A stretch of DNA of 64,000 bases from Emiliania huxleyi CCMP1516. Its lineage: Eukaryota > Haptophyta > Isochrysidales > Noelaerhabdaceae. Of the stretch, positions 1-10,430 are shown in pieces. The stretch lies in NCBI RefSeq assembly GCF_000372725.1, contig NW_005200784.1, forward strand, positions 973,357 through 1,037,356, given 5' to 3'. Position numbers and translations under genes: made by a program. The notes below the pieces were generated by a model, which searched no databases, had not been told where the DNA came from, and saw nothing but the letters and a program-made list of their open reading frames with translations. Position 1 is the first letter of the stretch, and the number at the start of each line of letters is the position of its first letter.

Positions 1-530
1 CCCTTACTCGCAGCAGCCCTCCCCACCGCCGCCCTCGTTGCCGCCCTCGCCGCTGCCGCCGCCCTCTCACCCGCCGTCCCTACCGCCGCGCCCTCGCCGC
101 TGCCCTCCCCGCCCCCTCCCAGAACCCGCCAGCCTCCGCCGCGCCGGCCGGCATGCCACCGCTCTTGCCCTCGCCCCCCGCCGCCCCGCCGCCGCCCCGC
201 CGCCATTGCCGCCTCCGTCACCGCCGCCGCCACCCTCGAGCCTCGTCACCACCGTCTCCACCGCCGCCCTCGCCGCCACACCGCCCTTAGTTTACCCCCA
301 CCCCCATCCTTCGCTTGCTGCCGTCGGTGCCACCTACCAAGCCCCCGCCGCCCTCGCTGCCGCCTTGCCGCCCGCCCACCCTCACCCTTACCATTGCCCC
401 CGCCACCCTCGCAGCCACCCTCGCCCCCACCACCCTCGTCGCTGCCCTCGCCGCCGCCGCCGCCCTCTCACCCGCCACCCCTACCACCGCCCTCGCCGCC
501 GCCCTTGCCCCGGCTGGACGCGCCTAAGCC
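1..530. repeat. CCG-rich degenerate minisatellite
   Basis: The stretch is almost entirely CCGCC, CCCTCGCC and CCACC words in a loose 9-18 base period. It opens proline/alanine frames on one strand and glycine/arginine frames on the other, with no domain in any of them. The same word family, far more regular, recurs at 56800-57222. I regard the open frames here as products of composition. Confidence 0.7.
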
Positions 531-1326
531 CGCCCACGCAGGGGCCCGGGGGAAGGGTCACGCCAGCTCACAGACAGCAAGCTGGCGGCATACTTTTGCG
601 GCATCAAAGGTGCTAGGCATCATACTGCAACCCCAGGCACAACACTAGCAAAAAGTGAGACATAACCTCGGTCAGTGGGCCAGGCCCTCCCGCGCCCCTG
701 CCTGCGCGTTCGTGTTCGAGAGGAACGACGTGAGCGACAACGCTCGGGTCGGTTTCTACGAGGCGGTGGCGCTGCCGCCCGTCTCGATCTCTTGACCTTT
801 CTGAAGCGGCCGTCTACACTACTTGAGCCGCGGCGGGCCGCGCCCCTTGCCGTCGTGCGCATGCACATGTCACATGAACATGTCCTCCTGCGCGGAGACC
901 ATGCGCAGGATCTGCAGCGTGGGCGCCGACTTGTAGCAGAGTGTAGCTAGGGACTCTGCGGGATGGACTGGTACCTTTCGTGAACACACACACACCCTAG
1001 ACGTGAGGCCGTGGTTTACCCACATTATGCGAGTAGGACCGTCACCACGGGGCTCACCCTGTTCCGACCCTGATCCGACCCTGATCCGACCATGTTCAAA
1101 GTGATGACGTGTGTGCGAATGCAGGAATGCAGCGCTCACGCGGTCCCGGGCTCGGTCCTCCCACATTCTCTAAATGATGAGTCTCGCTCTCCCTTAACCC
1201 TTATACAATAAGGGGCCTCTGCGAAATAAAACGCGGAGACCTCAGTGGGAGCGAACTCTGACGGAGAGGGAGGCTCCCCGTGTTTGTTTTGCGGCCTAGT
1301 TCCGCTGGGTTCGGGAGTGTCTTCGC
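531..1326. other. Intergenic, no gene recognised
   Basis: I see no protein family or RNA. The only structure is a short tandem of CCCTGATCCGA-like words at about 1062-1090 and a short CA run at 980-990. A word at about 1012-1030 recurs inverted at about 40266-40284. Confidence 0.4.
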
Positions 1327-1645
1327 TTTTGTGGTGCTGGTGTACGCAATAACGGGACAGGGTAGTCGTTCTCTCTAGCTCCCCTTCTAGCTCTTGGCAT
1401 GAGCTGCGCCCTGTGTCCGACCCCTTTTGCGCAGCAACACCTTAAACTTTTAGGCCCTCCAAATTCGGGTCGGAGCGTAGCGGAGTGGGCCCCGAGTTTG
1501 AAAAGGGCGACGGACGCTTGCGTCCTAGCCTCCAACAACGCCTCCCCGGCGCAGAGGGGCCCCCGGAGGGATGCTCAACCGCTCCACGCCACGCCGCTTG
1601 CGGCGGTCCTATTCCCAGCTCCGCTGAGGGCCCGTGCGTTATTTT
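1327..1645 (+). repeat. Dispersed repeat R1, copy A
   Basis: About 310 bases are shared with copy D (53145-53466) at very high identity. The downstream two thirds are also shared with copies B (15915-16130) and C (40990-41220, minus strand). The copy ends in GCGTTATTT about 95 bases before the start codon of the glycosyltransferase and points the same way. An ATG frame is conserved between copies A and D, but it has no recognisable domain and I do not call it a gene. Confidence 0.85.
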
Positions 1646-1739
1646 GTCACGCGGTGCCTAAAGCAAGTGGGTGTGGAGCTGAAGCTGAATTAAGAAGAAG
1701 AAAACCCACGCCACTCACCAACCTAGTGCTCCACCACCT

Positions 1740-3051
1740 ATGCTCCTCGCCCTCCTCGCCTACACGCCAGACGACGGGAAGCTTGGGTACACTCCGTACT
1801 ACTACAAGATGGACGTGCCGGTTCGTGTGCGCAACAGCATCTCGTACGGCCGGGCGTGGCAGCTCCTGCGATCGAGAGGCGAAGGGAGCAACGCCAGTGG
1901 AGCCTGCGACCCTCCGCAGCTTTCCGGCTCATGCAACTGCTCCACGACAGCTGCGCTACCTCCCAACCCGGGCCTCCGCGATACCGACGACACAAGCGCC
2001 ATGCCTCGCTGCGTTCCTTCACCGCTCTGCTCTGCTGCCGCACCGGCGAGCGTGCCAGCTGCCCCTGCAGCAGCGATCCTGCTCAATCTCGACGTCCAGT
2101 CGCAAAACATGCGCTTTCCTGTCGGCACGTGCGCCGCGTGCCTGCGCCGCGGCTACGGAAAGGCCGTGCGCGAGGTGATACGGTTACTCCTCTCTCTAAC
2201 CGTCGTGAACACGACCCTCCCCGTCCACATTCTCGCGAGCGGCGAGCGGTGGCAGCAGGTCGAGGCGCGACTGCTGGCGTCCTTCCCCTTCGTCTCCGTT
2301 GTCGGCGGCACAGTGCCGCCGGTAGTCGTGCCCACGTGGGCGAGCAAATGGGCGAGGGGGTCGTTCTCGAAGCTCAGAGCCCTCGCGCTCACGCAGTACA
2401 CACGGCTCGTCGTCCTCGACAACGACGACGTGGTGCTGCGCAACATCGACCACCTGGCCTCTCGAGATATGCCGGTGCCCGCGTTTGTCTTTGGCTGGAA
2501 GTGCTACCCGCGCCGTGAGCTGCGCGCGAGCACCATCGTCGTCGCGCCGAGCCTCGCCGACTGGCAGCGCGCCAGAGAGCTGCTCAGCAGCGAGTCGACG
2601 GCCGTGTACGACGACCTTGGCGAGCAGAGCGTGTGGCGGCGCCTCTACCGCTCGGTGTACGAGCTCCCCGCCGGGTACGCCGCGCTTCGAACGGCCGACC
2701 TGCCAGCAGCCGAGTGGTCAAAGGTGAGGAGAGGAGAGAGTAGAGAGGAGTGGAGAAGAGAGGAGAGAGGAGAGGAGACACCGAGTGGTACCCGGTCTCC
2801 TCTCCTGGTCGAAGGTGAGTATCGTCCACGACGCGCACTTGATCCACGACGTGTCGCGGGAAGGCTGGCATGCTGCCGGGATGGGCGCGATTGTCCCCGC
2901 GATCGACAAGGACGCGACGCGCCTCTTCAACGAGCACTTTGCCGAGCTCTTTGCCGCCCCGCCCAACCCCAAGCAAAAGAAGGGGGGCGGGCGCCGCAAG
3001 ACACGCGGCCGACTGCTCGGCAAGCGCCGGAAAGCAAAAGACGTGCGATAG
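1740..3051 (+). CDS. Glycosyltransferase family 8 (glycogenin-like)
   Basis: A nucleotide-sugar glycosyltransferase of the GT8/glycogenin type, predicted to act in the secretory pathway or on storage or surface glycans. What I see: FSKLRAL, then the metal-binding region TRLVVLDNDDV near residue 226, then the domain end VSIVHDAHLIHD in exon 2. Exons are 1740-2723 and 2815-3051. The 91-base intron has a GTGAGG donor and a GAAG acceptor and is phase 0. Both junctions carry the duplicated words TGGTC(A/G)AAGGTGAG, so splicing restores EWSK-VSIVH. The C-terminus is lysine/arginine-rich. The first ~120 residues are low-complexity, and the true start could be later (for example near 2109). Repeat R1 copy A lies just upstream. 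The family is reasonably sure; the substrate is unknown. Confidence 0.72.
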
Positions 3052-3241
3052 CCGATCGTCGGATAAAGCGATTAGCGTGTCCGCCGTGCGGTCTGGGGGG
3101 CTGAGATAAAATCACGGCTGTGGTCTATAGTCTCTTAGAATAACGCGGAAGAGGGTAACGCCAAACCCGCGATGCAATCAATACACCGATCGAAATGATG
3201 ACAACATCCCACCGCCAAAAAAAGACTAAACTCCCAGCGCC

Positions 3242-6200
3242 TCACCTGGCGGGCTCGGCGTCGGCCGGTGCCACGCCCGACGGGTCGCGCGGCTGCGCAG
3301 ACAACCGCCGCAACGCCGCCTCGAGCGGCTCCGCCTCCGCCTCGTGGGCGAGCCTAACGAGAGAGCAAATGCAATTCAAAAGGACGCGACAGCGAGACCG
3401 AAACCTCTTGTGCCACCGCGCCTCAGGACGAAGAGCTGAGGAGCGCTGCCGTCTCCGTGCCCGTGGCGCTCGGCAACGAGCGACAGCCCAAATTCGAGCG
3501 CCTGACCGTGCAAGCTCAACGCGTGACGAACCCGGCACCCGATGGCCGAGCAGGAGCAGGAAAGTGGGACCGACGGCGCCCGCCCAGCCGCCGCCGACGA
3601 CGTCGCCTCGCGCACGCACTCGGCCAGGATGCTCAGGTAGGCTTCGCCGTCGAGCTGGCGACGCGAGGAGCGGAAGACGCGCACGAGGCTTTGCAGGTAC
3701 GAGAGGCGGGCGCCGCTGAGCGACGGCGCGGCGGCACCGCCCACCGCGCCCTGCCTGCCGCGCCCGCGCCGCCCGCCGCGCCCGCCGCGCCTGCCTGCCG
3801 CACCGCCGCGGGAGCCGCGCCCCGCGGGAGGCTCGCGCTGCACGAGCAAGCGGAAGGTGCGCTTGGTCGGCGAGACCTGCGCGCGCAGCATGTGCTCGAG
3901 CGCCTCGAGCACGTACGAGTACCGCGGCTCGCCGCCGGGCTCCGCCGGCAGCATGCACCCCGCGAGCAGCGCGTTGTACGTCGCGACATTCGGCGGCACG
4001 CCCGACGCGATCATCCGCACCAGCACCTCGCGCGCCGCTCGAATGTCGAACTCTGCGAGGTGGTCCGCCCTCGCCGTCTGCGGCGAGGTGTGCGCGCGCA
4101 CGAGGAGCGTGTACGACGCCGCGTCCGGCGCTATGCCCTGCTCCTCCATCTGGTCAAAGACGGCTCGAGCGGTCTCGGGCTGCCCGCCGTTGACGCACGC
4201 CTCCATCATCGCCGAGAAGGTGTACCCGTTGGGCGCCAGCCCCTCGGTCTGCATCCGCCGCAGCAGCGCGATCGCCTCGTCGATGCGCCCGCCGTGCGCA
4301 TAGGCGGAGAGGACCATCGAGAAGGCTTGCACCTACGGGAGCCGTCCGCAGCCGCTCGGCCGTGTGCGGGCGGGCGGCGGGGCCTGCGGGCGGGGGCTCT
4401 CGCGCCGACGCGGGGATACCGTCCTGCAGCATGCGGTCGAGCGCGGACGCCGCCTCGTCCGCCTGCCTCGCGCGCAAGCAGGCGCGGAGCAGCAGCCCGT
4501 ACGAGACGCCGTCGGGCGGGACGCCTCGCGCCGCCATCGCGCGGACGAGCTCGGAGGCATCGGACCAGCGCAGCTCGGACGCGTACCCGCCGAGCAGCGC
4601 GTTGAAGACCGCCGCGTCGAGGCGCGTGCCCGACTCGACCGCCTCGTCGAGCGCCGCGCGCGCACCGTCCACAGAGCCGCCGTTCACGTGCGCCTGCACG
4701 ATGGCCGCGTACGAGATTGCGTCGGGCGTGACGCCGCCTTCGCGCATCCGACGCAGCACGTCCGCCGCCTGCAGGGAGGCTCGGAGACGGGTCAGAGAGG
4801 AGGCTCCGGCGGGGCGTCCGGCGCAACACGCCTTCCGCCGCCTGCGCCGGCTGCCGCGCGCGCGCGCAAAAGTCGAGCACGACGTTCCACGAGCCGAGGG
4901 TGGGCTTGAGGCCGGCCTCGTCGATCGCGCGGAAGTAGGTGAGCATCCCCCGCCGGTCTCCCGCCTTAGCTGCCACCGACATGAGCGTCGTGAAGGTGAA
5001 GACGTCCGGCGAGACGCCCTCGGCCAGCATGCGCTGCAGCACGGCGCCAGCCTCGGAGCGCTCGCCCGCCGCGCCGTGCGCCTTGATGAGGGTGTTGAAG
5101 ATGCGCGCGTTGGGCACGACCGGCGCGCGGGCGCGTCGCGGCCGCGTGAGCACCGCCGCCTCCGCCGGCGAGGTAGCGTCGTGGAAGAAGGCGATCGCGA
5201 GGCGCGGCGCGCCGCACCGCAGGGCTGCGGAGAGGAAGAGGACGGTCATCTTGGCGTCGAGCGGCAGCGGAGAGAGGCGCACCCGCCGCCACAGCGCGAC
5301 GAGGGCCGCGATCTCGCCCCCCTCCCCCGACGCCGCCTCCGACGCGAGCGCCGCCGCGACGTCCCTCAGCGGCCCTCCTCCCTCCCCGCCCTCGGCCGAA
5401 CCGGCCGCGCCGCCGCCGCCCGCCGCCTGCCCCGCGGGCCGCGAGGCCCCGCCCGCCCGGTCCGCCGGCGGCACGTCGAGGGCGGCGCCGCCGCGGCGGC
5501 CCCGCCGGCCGAACTTTGCGATGGCGGGCGCGCACACTTCGCGCACCGCCTCTGCGGCACGCCGGTCCTCGAGCCACTCTCGCGCGCCCCGCCGCTGGAG
5601 GCGGTACGAGGCGCGCCCTTCGGGGGAGAGGCCCGGGCGCTTGCCGTGCGCCACGTCGACCAGCTCGGCCGCCCACGGGCCGAGGCGCATGGTGCGGACC
5701 AGGCGCAGCGTCACCGAGGGCGACGTGAAGAGCCGCGTCGAGATTGCAGACGAGACGCCCTCGAGGGTTCGGTGCGGCCACATCGCGTCGCCCACCGAGG
5801 CCGAGGTAGCGACGACCGAGTCGCCGCTGCAGACGAGCCCGCTCGCCTCGGCGCTCCCTCCCGCCTCGACCGCCTCCACCTCCACCCACCGCTCCTCCTC
5901 CTCCCCCGTCGCGTTGGCCGCCGAGCGCTGCGCCAGCGCGAGGCCGAGCGGCTTGGAGAGCGTCACGTCGAAGGAGCGGCGCAGCGGGAGCTCCCACGCG
6001 CGCCGCCGGCGCGCGCTGCTCGAGCGCTGCACGCGCAGCCGCACCTGCCCGTCGACGCGCGTCTGGATCGCCGCCATGACGCCCGAGATCGAGCGCTTCT
6101 CCCACATCGCGTCTCCGACCGACGCCGAGGTCGCGACCACCCGATCGCCTCGCCGCACGCCGGCGCGCTCCGCGTTGCTCTCCTCGAAGACCAGGGAGAC

Positions 6201-6404
6201 AAAGACGCCCTCCGCCCGCTCCTCCAGCTGCAGCCCCAGCGGCTTGGGAATGGCAAACTCCAGCTCGGTCGGAGCCGGCGCCGACGGCTGGCCGGCGATC
6301 GCGTAGCCGCGACGCCCAGGCAGCGGAGCGCGCCCGCAGAAGGGCGCCGGGAGCAGCGCAGTCGCTAGCGAAGCCGCGAGCACAAGAGGCAGCGCGCGCG
6401 GCAT
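3242..6404 (-). CDS. Plastid-targeted PDZ-PPR protein
   Basis: A likely organelle RNA-binding protein of about 930 residues. The N-terminus is a hydrophobic signal-like segment (MPRALPLVLAASLATALLPA) followed by an Arg/Pro-rich stretch, as in two-part presequences of complex plastids. Two PDZ-like repeats follow (about residues 45-110 and 120-200), both carrying VVATSASVGDAMW. The second half has about nine pentatricopeptide repeats, for example PDVFTFTTLMSVAAKAGD and PPNVATYNALLAG. Exons by phase: 6404-4842, 4768-4406, 4332-about 3575, 3353-3242. The first two introns are each 73 bases with GC donors, and the first has the word CAGGCGGCGGA at both ends. PPR proteins process or stabilise organelle transcripts. 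Fusion to PDZ-like domains is unusual and suggests a protein partner or membrane anchor. The third junction is the least certain. Confidence 0.75.
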
Positions 6405-7369
6405 CCGATGCAGCAGGTATCGATGCAGCTTGAGTGGCCTGCCGCACCAATCCGGGAACAATCGCCACGGAAAAAGAATTCGAAAAATGCCATGTCCGCC
6501 TTGCGTGTTTTCATAACATCGAAGGCTAAGCTCAAAAACGAACACCAGTCGAAATTGCTATTAGTACCGACCCAAAAGGGGGCAGCATGGCCGATTCGTC
6601 GCTGGCTCCCACTGACTGGAGTGACGGGCTCCGTCAACCATTGAAGCCGCCGTGTCGATGAGCTTCTAACTCGATCGCGTTCTCGAGATACAGCTTGAGA
6701 TGTGCGAGTTGGAGTGGCCTCACGGAGTCGGCGCCGCCGCTCGGCGCTCTTCTGCTGATTTGGCGATCCAGCGCTGCTTGTCCCGATCGACTGCTCAGGC
6801 CTGGTCAAGGCGACGACATGCTCTGGCGGCGGTCTTCCGCAAACTACTGTCACGAGTGCACGACGAGATATGACCATCGGCGCTCGCATGTGTGCTCAGG
6901 GCACCTCAGGGCTGCTGCGTGACGCGTGGCTCGGCTCCGCGAGCGCTTGTGAATTTTCTATGATTTTTTTGTACTAATAGCACTTTCGTACGCCAACTGC
7001 CCATCGCCCAATCCAATCCTCCAATCAGCGCGTCTGTTTTCTTTCTTTCTTTCTTTAGACGCGCCGGAACCGTCCGACTATAGCGACTAGCACACCTCTG
7101 TCAAGAGTCCCCACCCGAGGAGTCACACAGTCCACCTGTGTTGTGATATGCACGCCCTGTGTGAGCGGGGCGGGGTGCGCACTGTGCCTCTGTGTTCCTG
7201 CGTCGCCCATCTCTCCTGGAGATGACTGCTCTTTTTATTTATTCCTTATTGCAATCCCTGTGTGGTGGCGGCGTGCCGTCCTAAAGAAAGAAAAGACAAA
7301 CCAAACGAGGGATGGGAGAAGGTGAAGGACAGGGTCCCCACGTCCAGTCCTGCACGCTGTACGAGCAGC
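6405..7369. other. Intergenic; promoter side of the PDZ-PPR gene
   Basis: A GAATTCTTTTTCC word on the minus strand (6469-6482) lies about 65 bases upstream of the PDZ-PPR start; the same word type precedes several other genes here. Further right are a short TTTC run (7037-7056) and a GTGGTGGCGGCGTGCCGTCC word (7261-7280), which belongs to a dispersed repeat. No other gene is visible. Confidence 0.4.
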
Positions 7370-7575
7370 ATCTTGGAACGACGATCAGGGACAGGGGCCA
7401 CGGGAGTGGGGAGCGCATCGCGACACGGAGGGGGGCTGGGCAGGGTTCACGGGTTCACCCACACGACAGGGTCCCAGGGATTCCTCTCTCGTATAGGACG
7501 GGTTGCACCCGGCGGCACGGGGGCAGGCGCGGGCCTCCTACTGGTTGCGCTCTCCTAGTTCTCCTGCTCCTTGAG
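7370..7575 (+). repeat. Dispersed repeat R2, copy 1
   Basis: About 200 bases are repeated on the opposite strand at 37190-37400 with roughly 90 percent identity by eye. A shorter piece recurs at about 18850-18960. The sequence begins near TCTTGGAACGACGATCAGGG and ends near CTCCTGCTCCTTGAG. It encodes no recognisable protein. It lies just left of the long-TIR transposon copy at 7695. Confidence 0.8.
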
Positions 7576-7694
7576 CACTTGAGCACTGGATAGGGTCGAT
7601 TCCGCGTGGTACGGGACCCCTCGTGCCTCGATCGTCCCAGGCCTCGCCCCTCCAAAATTGTCCGGAATCATCGCGAGGAAAAAGAATTTTACCC

Positions 7695-8895
7695 TCAGGG
7701 AGGGTGTAGAGGATGAGAGTGAAGAGCGCTGAGAGATGTAGAGATATAGAGCGCTCTGGAGCGCTGTAGAGCTGTAGAGCTCTACATCCGGCGCGTGACG
7801 ATGTGAGTCCGATGTAGAGCGATGTAGAGCGCGATTTTGTTGTAGAGTTTGTTGTAGAGGCTCTACAGCAAATGAGCAAAACCGCGGGAAGGCAGTGACT
7901 CAAAGAGGTCGAGCCGCACTAATGGGGTGTCTCCGAGCTTACTGGAGCTCTGATGGACGGCCCTGACTATCCCTGACACACAGAGAGTCACTCTGACGGC
8001 ACACAACACCCTATAACTGCGTCATGACCAGCCTGCCATGCGTCGCCGGTGCCGCATTCGTCGCTGTGCTTCTTTAGCAGGCGGTGGACTGTCGGCTGCG
8101 AGACGGTCGCATTTGCGCGAGGCGAGGCGAGCATTGCTGAGCGTTGCATGCGCCATGACTCGCGCCAGCGCGTGCGGGAGCTCCTGGCTGAGCGTTGAGT
8201 CCCCAGGCGAGTTGCGCTGGCCACGATCGCTACGCCGAGCCGAGCTGACGCGCCGAGGCGCCGGCCAGTCGCAGCCGTGAGGCATGCCACAGCAGCAGAG
8301 GCACCTCCCACCCATTGGGCGGGTAGACAGAAGCCAGGGCAGCACTGGCAAGTGCAACGCGCCTCATGTCGGAGAGCGACCGTGCCTCGTTCGCCGCTTA
8401 TGATGTAGAGTTGTTGCAGGTGTATGTTTTTTTTGCTTGGCCGGGCGGGGTAGGTAGGGTAGGGTCTGGGCCCTCCCGTCGGGTTTTTCCCTCTCTCACG
8501 CCGGAATTTTCACAGCAGAAAAAGAATTTTTCCGCGCAAATCACGATGTCAACCCTCCCCAAGTCGTTGATCTGGTGCTTGTAGGGCTTGAGAGTGGCCT
8601 GCCATGTCACAGGAAGGACTGTGGTTGCAGGATAGTACCACCAGCCATCACTTTAGTTGGTATAGTACCCCACCTTCACCCATCTCATGATTTCTTTTTT
8701 AGTTTCCCATAAGTAAGGTAGGTAGGTAGGTAGGTAGGTAGGGACAGGACAGGGGCCGGTCAGGTTTTTGCAGAATTTCAGCATGATGCCCGGCCCAAGC
8801 AAAAATAAAATACACCTGGTTGTTGTAGAGATTTCACGTTGTAGCGCTACAGCGCTTACTGGCTTACACTCTACATCCTCTACACCCTCCCTCAG
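7695..8895 (+). mobile_element. Long-TIR DNA transposon, copy 1 (Mutator-like, non-autonomous)
   Basis: The ends are inverted copies of CT(C/G)AGGGAGGGTGTAGAGGA and continue into TAGAGC-rich subterminal repeats. A 9-base direct repeat, ATTTTACCC, flanks the element at 7686-7694 and 8896-8904. A second copy in opposite orientation lies at 19036-20870, also with a 9-base target duplication. Long subrepeated termini and 9-base duplications fit the Mutator superfamily. No transposase frame is visible, so the copy would depend on an enzyme encoded elsewhere. A 402-base element is inserted at 8417-8818; without it the core is close to 0.8 kb. Confidence 0.82.
8417..8818 (+). mobile_element. 402-bp MITE nested in the long-TIR transposon
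   Basis: The terminal inverted repeats are about 30 bases: CAGGTGTATGTTTTTTTTGC at the left, and the right end reversed reads CAGGTGTATTTTATTTTTGC, each followed by TTGGCCGGGC-like sequence. A 7-base duplication, GTTGTTG, flanks it (8410-8416 and 8819-8825). The other transposon copy lacks it and so gives the empty site. The inside holds a GGTA microsatellite and no gene. The CAG...CTG ends recall hAT-type elements, but the duplication is 7 rather than 8 bases, so the family is left open. Confidence 0.85.
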
Positions 8896-8904
8896 ATTTT
8901 ACCC

Positions 8905-9390
8905 CGCAAACCTTCCTTCCAGTAATCCCTGCCTGTGTGGTGGCGGCGTGCCGTCCTCCCATCCCTCTTTTGATTGCACGTTTTCTTTCTTTCTTTCTTT
9001 TATTTTTGACTCATCAGTTCCCACGGTATGTGCCTATGTCGTATCCCTTACTTAGGATTTCCTTGAATTCCTAGTGAGCGACTCCGCAACCTCCCGCCCG
9101 CTGGTTGACTGACGGTTGATTGAGATCCCGTCGACCCTTTAGTTGGGGTTTAGGCCTCCCTCCCCTCGTACAATCTCCCATCCCTCGTACAAAAAGAAAA
9201 AAACGGTCTGTCTGCGAAGTGTCGCGCCGAAGTGGCGCTTTTGGCTCGCTGCTTGCTCGGCCCGCAGCTCGTCTTTGCGATGTTTCGTCGGCGATCGGCA
9301 TCTGGGGGGAAAGAGAGGCGGTGTGTGCCCTCCCATCCGCCTGGCCGCCCGGTTCCAATCTTGGCTCTTGCGTGAGACCCGTTTGACTTG
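8905..9390. other. Intergenic with simple-sequence tracts
   Basis: The stretch contains the recurrent GTGGTGGCGGCGTGCCGTCC word (8938-8957), followed by TTTC tracts. From 9120 to 9390 the sequence looks more coding-like, but I could not settle a frame. A possible splice acceptor (TTGACTTGTACAG) ends at about 9393. Confidence 0.3.
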
Positions 9391-9393
9391 TAC

Positions 9394-10196
9394 AGATCCA
9401 TGCCCGCTGGCTCTCTGCGGTCGAGCAACACCGACCGGCCGCGCGGGGGCTCGCTCACCGTGCTGACCAACATCGCGCCCTGTCTCCGGCCGCAGCTCCG
9501 GCGCATACTCGGCCGCCGGTTCCAATGTAACGCCAGCCTCATCGAGCTGCAGAGCCCCCTGCTGTACAACGACATGGTGGTCATACTCTCAAACGAGGCG
9601 AGCCTCTCGGCCTCCCCCCGAGCCCCCATCCGCTTCGACTGTCCACACTCCACAGCGAGCCCCTCGCCCCGTGCTCCCCCCTCCCTCTGGCAGCCCGAAA
9701 AGTACGGCGGGCGCGACCCACGGCTCGACGAGATTCTCTGGATCGGGCGCGACGCGAGACTGCGTGTGGGGACGTGTGCTTGGCTCCCTCTCGGCTAGAC
9801 CTACGTCGCGACTCGGATAGGCGTCGCGAGAGCCGGGTACACCACGTCCTAGTTGCACCGCGCCAGCTGAGCGAGCTCTCCGTGACCATGCCACACGTGC
9901 GGCGCTCGTCGCCGCGCGAGCCGGCGCTGGCGGCATCCACTCACAGCCGCTCCGCTGAACAGGTGTGGCGCTCGTCGTGCGGCGACCAGGACATCGCCCA
10001 GCACCTGTGGGTGCTCGGTGAGCTGCAGCAGATCTTACGCCGCACGGACTGGCAGACCGAGGACGACGTCGACGACGAGCGAAGCCTTGGCTGGGACTGG
10101 CTGACCGGGCCCGCGTCGACCTACACGGGCGGAGAACTTGCCGGAGCTGCCGAGCCGAACCGCCACCGCCACCGCCGACGAATACTAGGCTTTTGA
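9394..10196 (+). CDS. Hypothetical protein, probably two exons
   Basis: I do not recognise this gene. Two coding-like blocks are visible. The first (about 9394-9755) reads SLTVLTNIAPCLRPQLRRIL and RDPRLDEILWIGRDARLR. The second, in another frame and ending in a stop at 10196, reads DQDIAQHLWVLGELQQILRR and DVDDERSLGWDWLTG. Residue composition and the lack of repeats suggest real protein in both. An intron between about 9755 and 9794 (GT...CTCTCGGCTAG) could join them, but I could not prove the phase. An exon may lie further left. Both frames could also belong to a decayed gene. Confidence 0.35.
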
Positions 10197-10430
10197 ACGA
10201 CCAATTTCGTACGAAAACACGTGTCTAGATACACTAGTGACTAGAGAGGCGCCTTGTGCGCTTGGGACACATGAGACATGTGTCATCTCTCTGTCATGTC
10301 GCTCAGGTGGTCTTGCGTGAAGAACGGCTGACACCGTTTTTTCTCCTCTTAAATAAATAAAAACGGCGCGGCGCGGTTCCCAAGAGGCGCGTCACGCGTG
10401 CGATGTGCGCCGTGCCGAGGCCCGAGCGTG

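Noticed and set aside
870-1166. A 98-codon minus-strand frame
   Set aside because: No domain, repeat-like composition and no supporting splice or promoter context.
1399-1627. An ATG frame (MSCALCPTPFAQQ) conserved in R1 copies A and D
   Set aside because: Copies A and D are nearly identical DNA, so frame conservation carries no information; copies B and C lack the start region.
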